64,000 nucleotides of DNA from Clostridia bacterium (lineage in GTDB: Bacteria; Bacillota; Clostridia; Oscillospirales; Acutalibacteraceae): NCBI GenBank assembly GCA_017631795.1, contig JAGBSO010000043.1:41223-105222 (forward strand). Reading direction: 5' to 3'. This document shows, piece by piece, positions 46,942 through 56,315 of this stretch (its first letter is position 1; every line of letters starts with the position of its first letter). The translations under genes were made by a program, and so were the position numbers. The notes beneath the pieces were generated by a model. The model was not told where the DNA came from. It did no database searches and saw only the letters and a program-made list of their open reading frames with translations.

Positions 46942-47601
46942 ATGTTAGATATTAATGTTTGGATACAAAACTTCTTGCAAACCTTAAATAATACGTTTGG
47001 AGCACGGGTATGGTTTGTCGGATTGCAAGGCAGTTACGGTCGTGGCGAAGCAACCGAAAATAGCGACATTGATATTGTTGTCATTCTGGATGAATTGTCT
47101 GCTTCGGATATCAAAACCTACAACGCAATGTTGGATTCTCTTTCGCACAGAGAATTAATTTGCGGTTTTCTTTCCGGCAAAGATGATCTTATGAATTGGG
47201 AATCGTCCGATCTGTTTCAGTTTTGCCATGACACCGCACCAATCAAGGGAAGTCTTGATGAAGTGATGGCACTTATTGACGAAAGCGCTGTGGACAGAGC
47301 AATCAAAATCGGTGCCTGTAATATATACCATGGCTGTGTTCACAATATGCTCCATGAAAAAAGCGAAGATATTTTGCGGGGACTGTATAAATCTGCCTCT
47401 TTTGTTGTACAGGCGATTGTGTTTAAGCAAACCGGAAACTATATTAAACATCAAAAAGAATTGCTCCAAGTTGCAGCTTCCGATGAACGTGCAATAGTGG
47501 AAACTTTTTTGAATTTGAAAAAAGGCGGAATGGTGGATTTTAATTTAATGTCCGAAACATTATTTGCTTGGTCAAAGAAATGGATTGCAAAAGGACAATG
47601 A
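46942..47601 (+). CDS. Nucleotidyltransferase with HEPN-like C-terminus
   Basis: 219 residues. The N-terminal domain has the polymerase-beta-type signature GSYGRGEATENSDIDIVVIL (G-S-x-G, D-x-D), as in aminoglycoside nucleotidyltransferases and MNT toxins. The C-terminal half (from about 115) is helical and may be a substrate-binding or HEPN-like domain. The substrate is unknown; resistance is possible but unproven. Leucine TTG codons are common here, unlike neighbouring genes, and with the flanking repeats this suggests transfer. A GACGAGGT site precedes the ATG. Confidence 0.8.
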   Translation: MLDINVWIQNFLQTLNNTFGARVWFVGLQGSYGRGEATENSDIDIVVILDELSASDIKTYNAMLDSLSHRELICGFLSGKDDLMNWESSDLFQFCHDTAPIKGSLDEVMALIDESAVDRAIKIGACNIYHGCVHNMLHEKSEDILRGLYKSASFVVQAIVFKQTGNYIKHQKELLQVAASDERAIVETFLNLKKGGMVDFNLMSETLFAWSKKWIAKGQ

Positions 47602-47618
47602 AGAAAGGAATTTTTTAA

Positions 47619-48272
47619 ATGGATGATTTGACGATACGTTTAGAAACAGAAAAAGATTACAGAGCAGTTGAAGAACTTACCCGCGAGGCATTTTGGAACG
47701 TTTATAAACCGGGGGCTGACGAGCACTATTATGTACATAAAATGCGAAGCCACTCCGATTTTATACCCGAACTTGCTTTTGTCCTTGAAAAAGACGGCAA
47801 AATCATAGGCAATATCATGTATACAAAAGCATGGCTTGAGGACGAAAGCGGTAAAAGAAAAGAAATACTTTCTTTTGGCCCTCTTTGCGTTGCCCCTGAA
47901 TATCAGCGGCAAAAGCTCGGGAAAATTCTGATAGAACATTCTTTTGATGTTGCAAGAAAAATGGGATACGATGTGAACATTAATTTTGGAAATCCTGGAA
48001 ACTATGTCAGCCGCGGCTTTGTAAGTTGCAAAAAGAAAAACGTAAGTTTTGTTGTTGACGGCAATTTCCCAACTGCACTTCTTGTATGCGAGCTTGTGCC
48101 GAATGCACTTGACGGCAGAAAGTGGATGTATATTCCCAGTACCGCTGCCGATTGTTGCGAGGATGCTGACGCGGTAGCAAGTTTTGATCAAACTTTCCCC
48201 GAAAAAGAAAAGAAGTGGATGCCAAGTCAGGAGGAATTCTACATTTACAGTCATTCTTCGGTGGTGAGATAA
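47619..48272 (+). CDS. GNAT-family N-acetyltransferase
   Basis: 217 residues. The acetyl-CoA loop is Q-R-Q-K-L-G-K in CVAPEYQRQKLGKILIEH; the rest (IRLETEKDYRAVEELTREAFW, FGNPGNYVSRGF) fits the YhbS-like branch of small-molecule acetyltransferases. The C-terminal 60 residues are an extension of unknown role. GAAAGGAA precedes the ATG, 17 bases after the nucleotidyltransferase gene, so both form one operon inside the inverted repeats. Confidence 0.88.
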   Translation: MDDLTIRLETEKDYRAVEELTREAFWNVYKPGADEHYYVHKMRSHSDFIPELAFVLEKDGKIIGNIMYTKAWLEDESGKRKEILSFGPLCVAPEYQRQKLGKILIEHSFDVARKMGYDVNINFGNPGNYVSRGFVSCKKKNVSFVVDGNFPTALLVCELVPNALDGRKWMYIPSTAADCCEDADAVASFDQTFPEKEKKWMPSQEEFYIYSHSSVVR

Positions 48273-48289
48273 GTATACTGCTATTTTTG

Positions 48290-48306
48290 CCGATATCTAA
48301 ATCGGT
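48290..48306 (-). repeat. 17-bp inverted repeat, right copy
   Basis: Exact reverse complement of 46730-46746, 18 bases after the acetyltransferase stop. Confidence 0.75.
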
Positions 48307-48325
48307 GCGGCTTGCCAGATCTGAT

Positions 48326-48365
48326 AACACTGTTGATACAATAGTATTGACAGTGTTATTTTTTA
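48326..48365 (+). terminator. Terminator of the cassette operon
   Basis: Stem AACACTGTTGATAC / GTATTGACAGTGTT with G-T pairs, loop AATA, then ATTTTTTATTT. Confidence 0.82.
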
Positions 48366-48379
48366 TTTAAAAATACAAT

Positions 48380-48430
48380 CAAAAAAAGCGTTGCATTTGA
48401 GGAGTAATCCCCTGTTATGCAACGCTTTTG
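48380..48430 (-). terminator. Terminator of upp
   Basis: 13-bp arms AAAAGCGTTGCAT / ATGCAACGCTTTT with an inner GGAG/CCCC part; T-run on the minus strand. Confidence 0.85.
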
Positions 48431-48452
48431 AATTATTTCATTTGAACTGTTA

Positions 48453-49091
48453 CTATGTACCGAAAAGACGGTCTCCTGCATCGCCAAGGCCGGGAAGAAT
48501 ATAGCCGTGTTCATTCAGGCAACGATCTAATGTAGAAACATAAATTTCAACATCAGGATGAGCTTCAGCAAGGCAACTTACGCCTTCGGGGGCACCGATA
48601 ACGCCCATAAACTTTATATTCTTACAGCCTCTCTCTTTGAGTTTTGTAATAGCATCACAAGCACTTCCGCCTGTTGCAAGCATGGGGTCAACAACAAGAA
48701 CAAGCTTATCTTCAATTCCTGCTGGAAGCTTGCAGTAATATTCGCAAGGCTGCAATGTTTCTTCATCACGGTACAAGCCGATATGTCCGACTCTTGCTGA
48801 CGGGAACAATACATGTATTCCGTTTACCATACCAAGTCCTGCACGAAGAATCGGTACAATTACAATTGAATTATCTTTAACCATGTACTGTGTGCATGTT
48901 TCAAGAGGTGTTTTTACCTGACATTCTACTGTAGGCACACCTTCTCTGAGACACTCAAAAGTCATCAGCGTAGTGATTTCTTCCACCAGCTCACGAAACT
49001 CCTTCATGCTGGTATTTTCATTTCTGAGAATTGCGATCTTATGTCTGATTAAAGGATGATCAAAAATTGTTACATTAGGATATGTTTTCAT
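48453..49091 (-). CDS. upp: Uracil phosphoribosyltransferase
   Basis: 212 residues. Upp converts uracil and PRPP to UMP. The PRPP loop is VVDPMLATGGSACDA, and the uracil-binding end EHGYILPGLGDAGDRLFGT is complete. ATG 49091 follows GAGGT; it lies 13 bases after uraA, so permease and salvage enzyme form one operon. PRPP comes from Prs, encoded nearby. Confidence 0.98.
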   Translation of the reverse strand: MKTYPNVTIFDHPLIRHKIAILRNENTSMKEFRELVEEITTLMTFECLREGVPTVECQVKTPLETCTQYMVKDNSIVIVPILRAGLGMVNGIHVLFPSARVGHIGLYRDEETLQPCEYYCKLPAGIEDKLVLVVDPMLATGGSACDAITKLKERGCKNIKFMGVIGAPEGVSCLAEAHPDVEIYVSTLDRCLNEHGYILPGLGDAGDRLFGT

Positions 49092-49104
49092 TTTATTAAA
49101 TACC

Positions 49105-50478
49105 TCAATTTTCTTTTTTTCTGTGAAGTACAATATTTACAATAATTCCGAGAATCAATGAACATGCAATCGCAGTAATTGTAACCTTACCGATTTTCAT
49201 AGCCATACCGCCGATACCGGTAATCAGGATTACAGAAACGGTAAAGAGATTTGCATTATCTTCAAGATTAACTTTCTGAATCATCTTCATACCTGATACT
49301 GCAATAAATCCATACAATGTTATACAAACGCCACCCATAACACAACCGGGAATAGAATCCAGGAATGCGACAAACGGTGATACAAATGAAATAAGGATTG
49401 CAAGAATAGCTGTTGTTGTAATTGTTGCAACTGATGCATTTCTTGTGATAGCAACACAGCCTACACTTTCACCGTATGTAGTATTGGGACATCCGCCGAA
49501 AAATGCTCCTGCAAATGAGCCGACACCATCACCGAGCAATGTACGATGAAGACCGGGGTCTTCCAGAAGATCTTTATCAATGATGCTTGAAAGATTCTTG
49601 TGGTCAGCAATATGTTCTGCAAAAACAACCAAAGCAACAGGAACATAAGCAACTGCAACTGTTGCAAGATATGAAACATCAAATTCCTTAACACCGTCAA
49701 GAGCTTTTACAAAAGAAAATTCAGGAACAGAAAGGAAGGTTTCAATGCCGACACCATTTGCTGTAAGTGCCTGGAAAGGAGCAAAGTCAATAATTTTAAG
49801 AGCATCATTTCCTGTTGCATAACCGATAATGGTAAAAACAAGACCTACACCATAACCTGCAAGAACACCGATAATAAAAGGAATAAGCTTTGTCATCTTT
49901 TTGCCGTATGTGGAAACAAGAATAACAACAAACAATGTAACAAGTGCGCATATGAGTGAAACCCAGCTGAAACCACTCATAATAAAGCTGCCGTTATCGT
50001 CAACAGGTCCGTAAGAAAAAACATCCTTGACTGCAGCACCTGCAAGAGAAAGACCGATCAAAGCTACTGTAGGTCCGATAACTGCTGCAGGCATTAACTT
50101 GTTAATCCAATTAACACCGACAAATTTTACAATCAACGCAATAACCACATACACAAGACCTGCAAATGTGGCACCGATTATCAGACCGAGATAACCGAGA
50201 GATGCTGATGCAGCACCTGCAAAAGCAGCACTCATAGATCCGATGAATGCGAATGATGATCCGAGAAATACAGGACTACGGAATTTGGTAAAAAGCTGAT
50301 AAACAATTGTACCTATACCAGCACCAAACAATGCCGCAGATGCAGACATACCGTTTCCTATAATAGCCGGAACTGCAATGGTAGCTGCCATAATAGCAAG
50401 AAGCTGCTGAAATGCAAAAATCAGCATCTGACCGAATTTCGGACGTTCATGAATGTCATAAACTAATTTCTTTTCCAT
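49105..50478 (-). CDS. uraA: Uracil permease (NCS2 family)
   Basis: 457 residues with about 14 membrane segments. UraA imports uracil with protons. Family signatures: FQQLLAIMAATIAVPAIIGN near the start, VFAEHIADHKNLSSIIDKDLLEDPGLHRTLLGDG with the substrate glutamate, and GGCPNTTYGESVGCVAITR with the second glutamate. ATG 50478 follows GAGGG; a TTG at 50505 with a good AAGGAG is an alternative that adds nine residues. It is the first gene of the uraA-upp operon. Confidence 0.95.
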   Translation of the reverse strand: MEKKLVYDIHERPKFGQMLIFAFQQLLAIMAATIAVPAIIGNGMSASAALFGAGIGTIVYQLFTKFRSPVFLGSSFAFIGSMSAAFAGAASASLGYLGLIIGATFAGLVYVVIALIVKFVGVNWINKLMPAAVIGPTVALIGLSLAGAAVKDVFSYGPVDDNGSFIMSGFSWVSLICALVTLFVVILVSTYGKKMTKLIPFIIGVLAGYGVGLVFTIIGYATGNDALKIIDFAPFQALTANGVGIETFLSVPEFSFVKALDGVKEFDVSYLATVAVAYVPVALVVFAEHIADHKNLSSIIDKDLLEDPGLHRTLLGDGVGSFAGAFFGGCPNTTYGESVGCVAITRNASVATITTTAILAILISFVSPFVAFLDSIPGCVMGGVCITLYGFIAVSGMKMIQKVNLEDNANLFTVSVILITGIGGMAMKIGKVTITAIACSLILGIIVNIVLHRKKEN

Positions 50479-50527
50479 AGTAACCCTCATTTTTACAAAT
50501 TTCAAGAATTTCTCCTTGTTAAGAATT

Positions 50528-50556
50528 ATTTTAGCACATATTCACTGTTTTTTCAA
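50528..50556 (-). promoter_or_regulatory. Promoter of uraA-upp
   Basis: On the minus strand TTGAAA (50556-50551), 17 bases, TAAAAT (50533-50528). The leader is too short for an attenuator. Confidence 0.55.
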
Positions 50557-50749
50557 TCATTATCTGCATACAATATTAAATTTTCATCATTTTTCATAAC
50601 GCATATAATCTGCATTCATTTCGTATCAAAAAAAATGAGAATTTCACTCAAATATTCAATCAGATATAAAGTTAACCCTGCAAAATACACTTGTGCAAAT
50701 TCAACAAATTAAAATACATCCTATTGTGCAATAACGTCAAATATACGTC

Positions 50750-50777
50750 TTGACTTTAACGATAAATAAAGTATAAT
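50750..50777 (+). promoter_or_regulatory. Promoter of ygjV
   Basis: TTGACT (50750-50755), 16 bases, TATAAT (50772-50777). Confidence 0.6.
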
Positions 50778-50826
50778 AATTTAGGTTTTAAAAGTAGATT
50801 AAATTAATTCAATTTCAGAGGTTACC

Positions 50827-51372
50827 ATGCAGAATTTTGTCACATTAACAGGTCATATTTTAGGTTTTGTTTCAGTAGGTTTGTTTTTTTATTCATATCA
50901 GCGTACCAAGAAAGACAAACTTTTGATTATCCAGACTGTAGCAACAGCATTGAGTTGCATCCAGTATCTGCTCATCGGTGCTTTTTCCGGATTCGCATTG
51001 AATATAGTATGTATTATCAGAAACTTTGCTTTCTACTATCGTGACAAAAATCAGCGTATGGACTGGGCAACACCTATTGTATTTTCATTATGCATGGCAT
51101 TTGCAAGTATTTTTTCATGGGAAGGTATCCATTCACTGCTGATAACACTCGGTCTTGTTGTCAATACAATGTGTATGGGAATGTTCGGTGCAAAAAATTT
51201 CCGCAAAACAATTCTCATTTCATCGTCTCTGATTCTTATATATAATGTTTTTGCTTTTTCTTACAGCGGCATGTTAAGCGAATCAATTTCTTTGATTTCG
51301 GTTATCATCGGAATTATCCGTTACAGAAAACCTGCACAGCCCGTAAAAACAAACAAAACTATACCGGCATAA
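50827..51372 (+). CDS. ygjV: YgjV-type inner membrane protein
   Basis: 181 residues with about six membrane helices. GHILGFVSVGLFFYSYQRTKKDKLLIIQTVATALSCIQYLLIGAFSGFALNIV is typical of the YgjV family, whose function is unknown; some relatives are described as transporter-like. AGAGGT precedes the ATG. It is a single-gene unit. Confidence 0.85.
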   Translation: MQNFVTLTGHILGFVSVGLFFYSYQRTKKDKLLIIQTVATALSCIQYLLIGAFSGFALNIVCIIRNFAFYYRDKNQRMDWATPIVFSLCMAFASIFSWEGIHSLLITLGLVVNTMCMGMFGAKNFRKTILISSSLILIYNVFAFSYSGMLSESISLISVIIGIIRYRKPAQPVKTNKTIPA

Positions 51373-51380
51373 TGAAATTT

Positions 51381-51413
51381 GGCATTGTAATCTTCGGGTT
51401 ACAATGCTTTTTT
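51381..51413 (+). terminator. Terminator after ygjV
   Basis: Arms GCATTGTAATC / GGTTACAATGC around TTCG, then T-run. Confidence 0.85.
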
Positions 51414-51504
51414 ATTAAAAAGCAGAAAACATAGATTTAACTTTACAAAACGCAAATTTATGTTATAATGATCTGGTAATATAAAACAATATATTTCCGA
51501 AAGA

Positions 51505-52599
51505 ATGATATTACCAATGAAATATAACATCAATAAAGACAGCTCAAAAAGTGCGTATATGCAATTATACGAATTACTAAGGAATGACATTGTACAAGGA
51601 GTTTACACATACGGTTCAAAGCTCCCATCCAAGCGGCTGATGTCCGAAGAAACAGGAATCAGTGTGATTACAGTTGAACATTCTTATTCAATTCTTTGCG
51701 ATGAAGGATATGTAGAAGCCCGTCAGCGTAGCGGATATTTTGTTATCTATCGTGAAAGTGACTTTATTTCGCATAACGAAGTCGTCACTGAAAAAAAACA
51801 AAAGGCTCATCATAACAATTTATCCGACAGCACTTTCCCACACTCAGTTCTTGCAAAAACAATGAGAAAAGTTCTTATTGATTACGGTGATAGTATTCTT
51901 ATAAAATCACCTAATCAGGGATGTGCTGAATTGCGCGAAGCTGTGTGTGCATATCTTGCCAGAAGCAACAATATGCACATTAAGTCTGAACAGATTATAA
52001 TCGGCTCAGGAGCTGAATATCTTTACAGTCTGATAGTTCAGATGTTTAGTAATAATAAAACATTTGCAATTGAGAATCCGTCTTATGAAAAAATACAAAA
52101 AGTTTATACATCAAACGGTGTTTTTTGCGAGTTGCTCAATCTCGGTGCAAACGGAATAAAAACATCAGAACTGAAAAAATCAACTGCTTCTGTTTTACAT
52201 ATAACTCCTTTCAACAGTTTTCCCAGCGGCATCACTGCAAATGCTTCAAAAAGAGCTGAGTATGTCAGATGGGCAGAAGAAAGAAACGGATATATAATTG
52301 AAGACAACTATGAATCTGAACTGACTGTTTCCAAAAAAAATGAAGATACAGTTTTTTCACTTTCAGAGAATGGCAATGTTATATATCTTAACACATTTTC
52401 AAAAACAATTGCTCCTTCAATAAGAGTCGGATACATGGTTTTGCCCGAAAATTTACTTGATTTGTTTAAAGAAAAACTTGGATTTTATTCTTGCACAGTA
52501 CCTGTGTTTGAACAATATGTGCTTGCAGAATTACTCAACAGCGGTAATTTTGAAAGACACATAAACAGAGTTCGCAGATCAAGACGAAAAATGAAATAA
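51505..52599 (+). CDS. MocR/PdxR-type regulator, short C-terminus
   Basis: 364 residues. An N-terminal GntR winged helix (YMQLYELLRNDIVQGVYTYGSKLPSKRLMSEETGIS) is joined to a class I aminotransferase-like domain; the PLP lysine is in NTFSKTIAPSIRVGYMVLPE. MocR proteins sense PLP or related amines and control pdx genes; the pyridoxal kinase gene faces it directly. Members usually have 450-480 residues; this one stops after RRSRRKMK, about 90 residues early, right before a terminator, so the C-terminal small subdomain is missing. The start is uncertain between ATG 51505 and ATG 51517. Confidence 0.83.
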   Translation: MILPMKYNINKDSSKSAYMQLYELLRNDIVQGVYTYGSKLPSKRLMSEETGISVITVEHSYSILCDEGYVEARQRSGYFVIYRESDFISHNEVVTEKKQKAHHNNLSDSTFPHSVLAKTMRKVLIDYGDSILIKSPNQGCAELREAVCAYLARSNNMHIKSEQIIIGSGAEYLYSLIVQMFSNNKTFAIENPSYEKIQKVYTSNGVFCELLNLGANGIKTSELKKSTASVLHITPFNSFPSGITANASKRAEYVRWAEERNGYIIEDNYESELTVSKKNEDTVFSLSENGNVIYLNTFSKTIAPSIRVGYMVLPENLLDLFKEKLGFYSCTVPVFEQYVLAELLNSGNFERHINRVRRSRRKMK

Positions 52600-52640
52600 A
52601 AAAAGATCTCACTGAATACAAATCAGTGAGATCTTTTTTT
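52598..52640. terminator. Bidirectional terminator
   Basis: Perfect stem AAAAAGATCTCACTGA / TCAGTGAGATCTTTTT between pdxR-like and pyridoxal kinase genes. Confidence 0.92.
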
Positions 52641-53469
52641 ATTTAAGAGAATCAATAAGTTTACCCAAAACAGGCTCAAAAGCAGCGCCATACCAATGAT
52701 TGTCATGTTTCGCTGTTTCTTTGATGCATTCAACAGCATAGTCACCTGCAATTTTTGCACTTTCAAATGCTGACTTACCTCTCACATAAGCTCCTACAAA
52801 GGCAGATGCGTATATATCGCCTGTACCGTGACAGCTGTTGGGAAGTTTTTCATGCTCGTAATATGAATATTCACCATTTTCATAAATTACAATACCTGTT
52901 TTTTCTTTACTGTAAGAAATACCTGTAAAAATGATATTTTTGCATCCTAAATCAGTGAGCTTTTTAAGAAGAAGATCGATATATTCCCTGTCATATTCTG
53001 TTTTATATTCTGTATCTGTGAGAAAACATGCTTCTGTGATATTGGGAAGCACATAATCAGCTTTTGCACAGAGCTTTTTCATTGCATCAACAAAAACAGA
53101 ATCAAAACCGTAATAAAGTGATCCGTTGTCTGCCATTGCAGGGTCTACAACTTTTACACAATCTTCAGTACCAACAGAATCCATAATGTCTGCAACATAA
53201 TCAATCTGCTTTGTACTTCCGAGGTAACCTGTATATATTGCGCTGAAATTGATATTTTCCTTTATCCAGTGATCTTTGATTGCAGGCATATCATCTGTAA
53301 GATCCCTGAATGTGTAGCCTGTAAAACCACCGGTATGTGTAGAAAGAACTGCTGAGGGTAAAACACAGGTTTCATGACCGCAAGCTGAGATTATGGGGAG
53401 TGCAACAGTAAGTGAGCACTGACCGACACAGGAAATATCCTGAATGGTAAGAACTTTTTTATAAGACAT
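52639..53469 (-). CDS. Pyridoxal/pyridoxamine kinase
   Basis: 276 residues of the PfkB/ribokinase-like PdxK/PdxY group, which makes PLP from salvaged vitamin B6. Visible: the N-terminal ISCVGQCSLTVALPII, STHTGGFTGYTFRDLT, the KVVDPAMADNG strand and the C-terminal anion hole CHGTGDIYASAFVGA with the catalytic aspartate. AAGGAG precedes the ATG. The convergent PdxR-like regulator supports the B6 role. Confidence 0.93.
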   Translation of the reverse strand: MSYKKVLTIQDISCVGQCSLTVALPIISACGHETCVLPSAVLSTHTGGFTGYTFRDLTDDMPAIKDHWIKENINFSAIYTGYLGSTKQIDYVADIMDSVGTEDCVKVVDPAMADNGSLYYGFDSVFVDAMKKLCAKADYVLPNITEACFLTDTEYKTEYDREYIDLLLKKLTDLGCKNIIFTGISYSKEKTGIVIYENGEYSYYEHEKLPNSCHGTGDIYASAFVGAYVRGKSAFESAKIAGDYAVECIKETAKHDNHWYGAAFEPVLGKLIDSLK

Positions 53470-53577
53470 AAAAAATACTCCTTGTATGAAAATTTGTTTA
53501 CATTATACCATCATTTGGTGATATGTAAATATCCAGACAAGGAGTTTTTTATATAACCAGAATAACTCTTATTTAAA

Positions 53578-54996
53578 TTATTCCATTCTGCTTACCACAT
53601 CTGCAAACACATCAGCTATTGTCTGCGATGCAAGATATCCGAGTGAATTTGTTTCATGGTAGTGACTTCTGTCAAATCTGTCATAACCGTTGCTCAGATA
53701 TGCCTGTGTTTTATGAAGTATAAAGTCGTTAGGGGCAACGACATAACCTGTCATGTCATTTGTGACACCAAATACAAGCAGATTCTCATCCTCTGCAATT
53801 TCAATTAGAGGGGTTGGATTAATTTCAGGGCCTTTTCCTGTTGCAGACTCTTCAGCAGATGCATATCCGCCATATACAGTTTCAGGGAAACTTTCTCCGG
53901 GTAACAACAGAATTTTCTGATCTCCAAGATAAATATAGGTCAACTCCGTTTTTAAAGCAAGTCCCAATTCGCCCTGTTTGCAAGGATATCTCTTTGTACT
54001 CATGACTTTCAATGATGCTAAAAATGCAAGAACACCATTATCTACAGGACAATAATACGGCTGACAGAGAGTTGATATTCTGCAATCAAGTTTTCTGTCG
54101 TTTTCAATTGACAGTGCAGCCTTACCGAGACATTCGCCCTGAATTCTGGTTCTTTCAACTTTGTCTTCACAGAAATCACCCGGGTCAACAGCAGCTATTG
54201 CCCCAATACCGAAAAGAACATTTACGTTTTTAGTCTCTTTTATTGTTTTTCTCAGAAAATAAGGATAATCAGCACCTATATGTCTGTTACTGCCACCTAG
54301 TGTATTGGGATGAGCAGCATAGTTAAGGAACCATGTTTCGTTATCACCATTCTCAGGCACAAAACGGATACGTGTAAGAACATCGTGAAGTACCGTCGGC
54401 AAACGTTTATCAAACTGAGCTTCAGGCACATGGATTGTTCCGACGTACAGATCACCTTCTGTTCTGGATTCATACGCTTCCTTACAGACTCTTACCATAG
54501 AATTGAGAAGTTTATTCATATATCCGGGATTTTTGCCGGTCTTCGGAAGTTTTCCCCAATATCCTACAGTATCAAAGCCTGCATGATTATGAGTACAGCA
54601 AATATTTACACCTTTACAGTTGATGCGTTTTGAAAATTCTGCAAGTTTATCACGGACAACAGATACTTCAACTCTTGTAAGTCCTATAATATCAGCACTG
54701 ATCATCATAATACCGCCGTTTTCACCGCAACCTATCCACATAGCACTGACTGTTATAGGATCATGTACACCTTCAATTGCTTTTCCGGGACCGTGACCTG
54801 CGATCCAGTATGTTGCTGTATTGATATCGTCCGGCATTACTTCACAAGAAGCAAATCCGACAACATATTTATCTCCGGCAACTTTATTCACATTATTCTT
54901 TGCAATTGCCGGTGCAGAACCTTTTTTCATTAATTTCTTTGCATTATGCCTGGAAATTGTTTTTACTGCAGAAGCTGCAAGGTCAGCTATTGACAT
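53578..54996 (-). CDS. Neutral ceramidase-like hydrolase
   Basis: 472 residues similar to the N-terminal catalytic domain of neutral/alkaline ceramidases, zinc amidases that release fatty acid from ceramide. Seen: GFASCEVMP at the start, the zinc-site segment CCTHNHAGFDTVGYW, FLNYAAHPNTLGG with the second histidine, and the late FGVTNDMTGYVVAPNDF, which is family-like. There is no signal peptide, unlike the secreted bacterial enzymes, so a cytoplasmic substrate is more likely. Several clostridial relatives carry only this general annotation. ATG 54996 follows GGAGTGAT. Confidence 0.75.
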   Translation of the reverse strand: MSIADLAASAVKTISRHNAKKLMKKGSAPAIAKNNVNKVAGDKYVVGFASCEVMPDDINTATYWIAGHGPGKAIEGVHDPITVSAMWIGCGENGGIMMISADIIGLTRVEVSVVRDKLAEFSKRINCKGVNICCTHNHAGFDTVGYWGKLPKTGKNPGYMNKLLNSMVRVCKEAYESRTEGDLYVGTIHVPEAQFDKRLPTVLHDVLTRIRFVPENGDNETWFLNYAAHPNTLGGSNRHIGADYPYFLRKTIKETKNVNVLFGIGAIAAVDPGDFCEDKVERTRIQGECLGKAALSIENDRKLDCRISTLCQPYYCPVDNGVLAFLASLKVMSTKRYPCKQGELGLALKTELTYIYLGDQKILLLPGESFPETVYGGYASAEESATGKGPEINPTPLIEIAEDENLLVFGVTNDMTGYVVAPNDFILHKTQAYLSNGYDRFDRSHYHETNSLGYLASQTIADVFADVVSRME

Positions 54997-55144
54997 AAAA
55001 ATCACTCCAAATATTACATTTGATATAATTATAATATATCAGCATACAATCTGCAAGAAAATTATTTACAAAAAAATATTTTATTTTTTGTCAAAAACAT
55101 TTAAATAACAGCAAACTTATGCTATACTAACGACGGTGATAAAT

Positions 55145-56245
55145 ATGAATTTAATTAACGGAAATGTTTTCATTAACAGAAAATTTGAAAAAACAAACAT
55201 CAAAGTCACAGACAACATAATATCAGGCATCTCTTCAGATTTTTCTGACGACAACAATCTTGATTGCAGTGAAAAGTACATAATTCCCGGGCTTGTGGAT
55301 ATTCACACTCACGGTTGTGCAGGATTTGACTTCTCATCTGCATCTGCCGACGAAATCGCTGTTATGCGGAAATATTATCTGAAACACGGCATCACATCCA
55401 TACTTGCTGCAACCGTCTCTCTTTCTGATGAAGATATCCTTTCCGCAGTAACAAATATAAAAACTGCTGCAGCAAAAGAAGAAACAGGAACAAGAATTTC
55501 AGGAATAAATCTTGAAGGTCCGTATCTTTCCGCAAAAAAATGTGGTGCGCACAATATAGATTTACTGAAAGCTCCGGATATTGAATTTATAAAATCACTC
55601 GGAAATTTTATTAAGGTTGTCAATGTTGCGCCTGAATATGAAAATTCTGCTGATTTTATAAAAAGCTTCATCGGTAAAACTTCTATTGCACATACCGACT
55701 GTGACTACACACAGGCCATGACTGCTATCAGACTCGGTGCCGATCATATCACACACATCTTTAATGCCATGAACGGACTTCATCACAGAAATCCCGGTGT
55801 AATCGGTGCGTTTTTTGATTCAGAAGCAGTAGCAGAACTAATCTGCGACGGAATCCACATCGCTGCACCGATATTAAGGATAATGTTCAGAGCATATTCA
55901 GAAAGAATTGCAATAATATCAGACTCTATGGCAGCAACAGGTCTTGACAATGGTATGTATAAACTCGGATCACTTGATGTTATTGTTAACAATTCCGTAG
56001 CAACGCTCTCTGACGGAACACTTGCAGGTTCAACAATGAACATTTATGACATGATGTGTAATCTGATATCAATCGGTGTTCCTCCTGAAAAGGCAATTGC
56101 ATCAGCAACACAGATTCCTGCAAAATCTGTAAATCTTGATGACACATGCGGAATTATAGATAATGGAAGAAATGCCGATCTTTTAATTTTAAATAAAGAT
56201 TTCACAATAGATAAAATTATATTCAACGGAAGATTTATTTGCTGA
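55145..56245 (+). CDS. nagA: N-acetylglucosamine-6-phosphate deacetylase
   Basis: 366 residues. NagA removes acetate from GlcNAc-6-P in amino sugar recycling. Visible: VDIHTHGCAGFDF metal site, GINLEGPYLSAKKCGAH with the metal-binding glutamate, histidines in IAHTDCD and ITHIFNAMNGLHHR, and the catalytic aspartate in IISDSMAATG. ATG 55145 follows ACGGTGAT; the GTG at 55136 overlaps it. nagB is not nearby. Confidence 0.95.
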   Translation: MNLINGNVFINRKFEKTNIKVTDNIISGISSDFSDDNNLDCSEKYIIPGLVDIHTHGCAGFDFSSASADEIAVMRKYYLKHGITSILAATVSLSDEDILSAVTNIKTAAAKEETGTRISGINLEGPYLSAKKCGAHNIDLLKAPDIEFIKSLGNFIKVVNVAPEYENSADFIKSFIGKTSIAHTDCDYTQAMTAIRLGADHITHIFNAMNGLHHRNPGVIGAFFDSEAVAELICDGIHIAAPILRIMFRAYSERIAIISDSMAATGLDNGMYKLGSLDVIVNNSVATLSDGTLAGSTMNIYDMMCNLISIGVPPEKAIASATQIPAKSVNLDDTCGIIDNGRNADLLILNKDFTIDKIIFNGRFIC

Positions 56246-56254
56246 TATAAACGG

Positions 56255-56283
56255 TTGACATTTGCTCTGCAATTATATATAAT
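56255..56283 (+). promoter_or_regulatory. Consensus promoter of the 22-residue peptide
   Basis: TTGACA (56255-56260), 17 bases, TATAAT (56278-56283): a perfect match, the strongest promoter I see in the window. Confidence 0.8.
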
Positions 56284-56315
56284 ATTTGTATATTGAAATT
56301 ATGGAGGCGTTTTGA

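Larger units (their letters stand above)
50479..50826. other. Intergenic region with divergent promoters
   Basis: 348 bases without a gene. A minus promoter for uraA (50528-50556) and a plus promoter for ygjV (50750-50777) are seen. The middle is A/T-rich; I found no PyrR-type leader, riboswitch fold or repeat. Confidence 0.5.

Noticed and set aside
50479..50826. Pyrimidine-responsive attenuator ahead of uraA
   Set aside because: The predicted leader is about 45 bases and shows no PyrR-binding loop or terminator/antiterminator pair.
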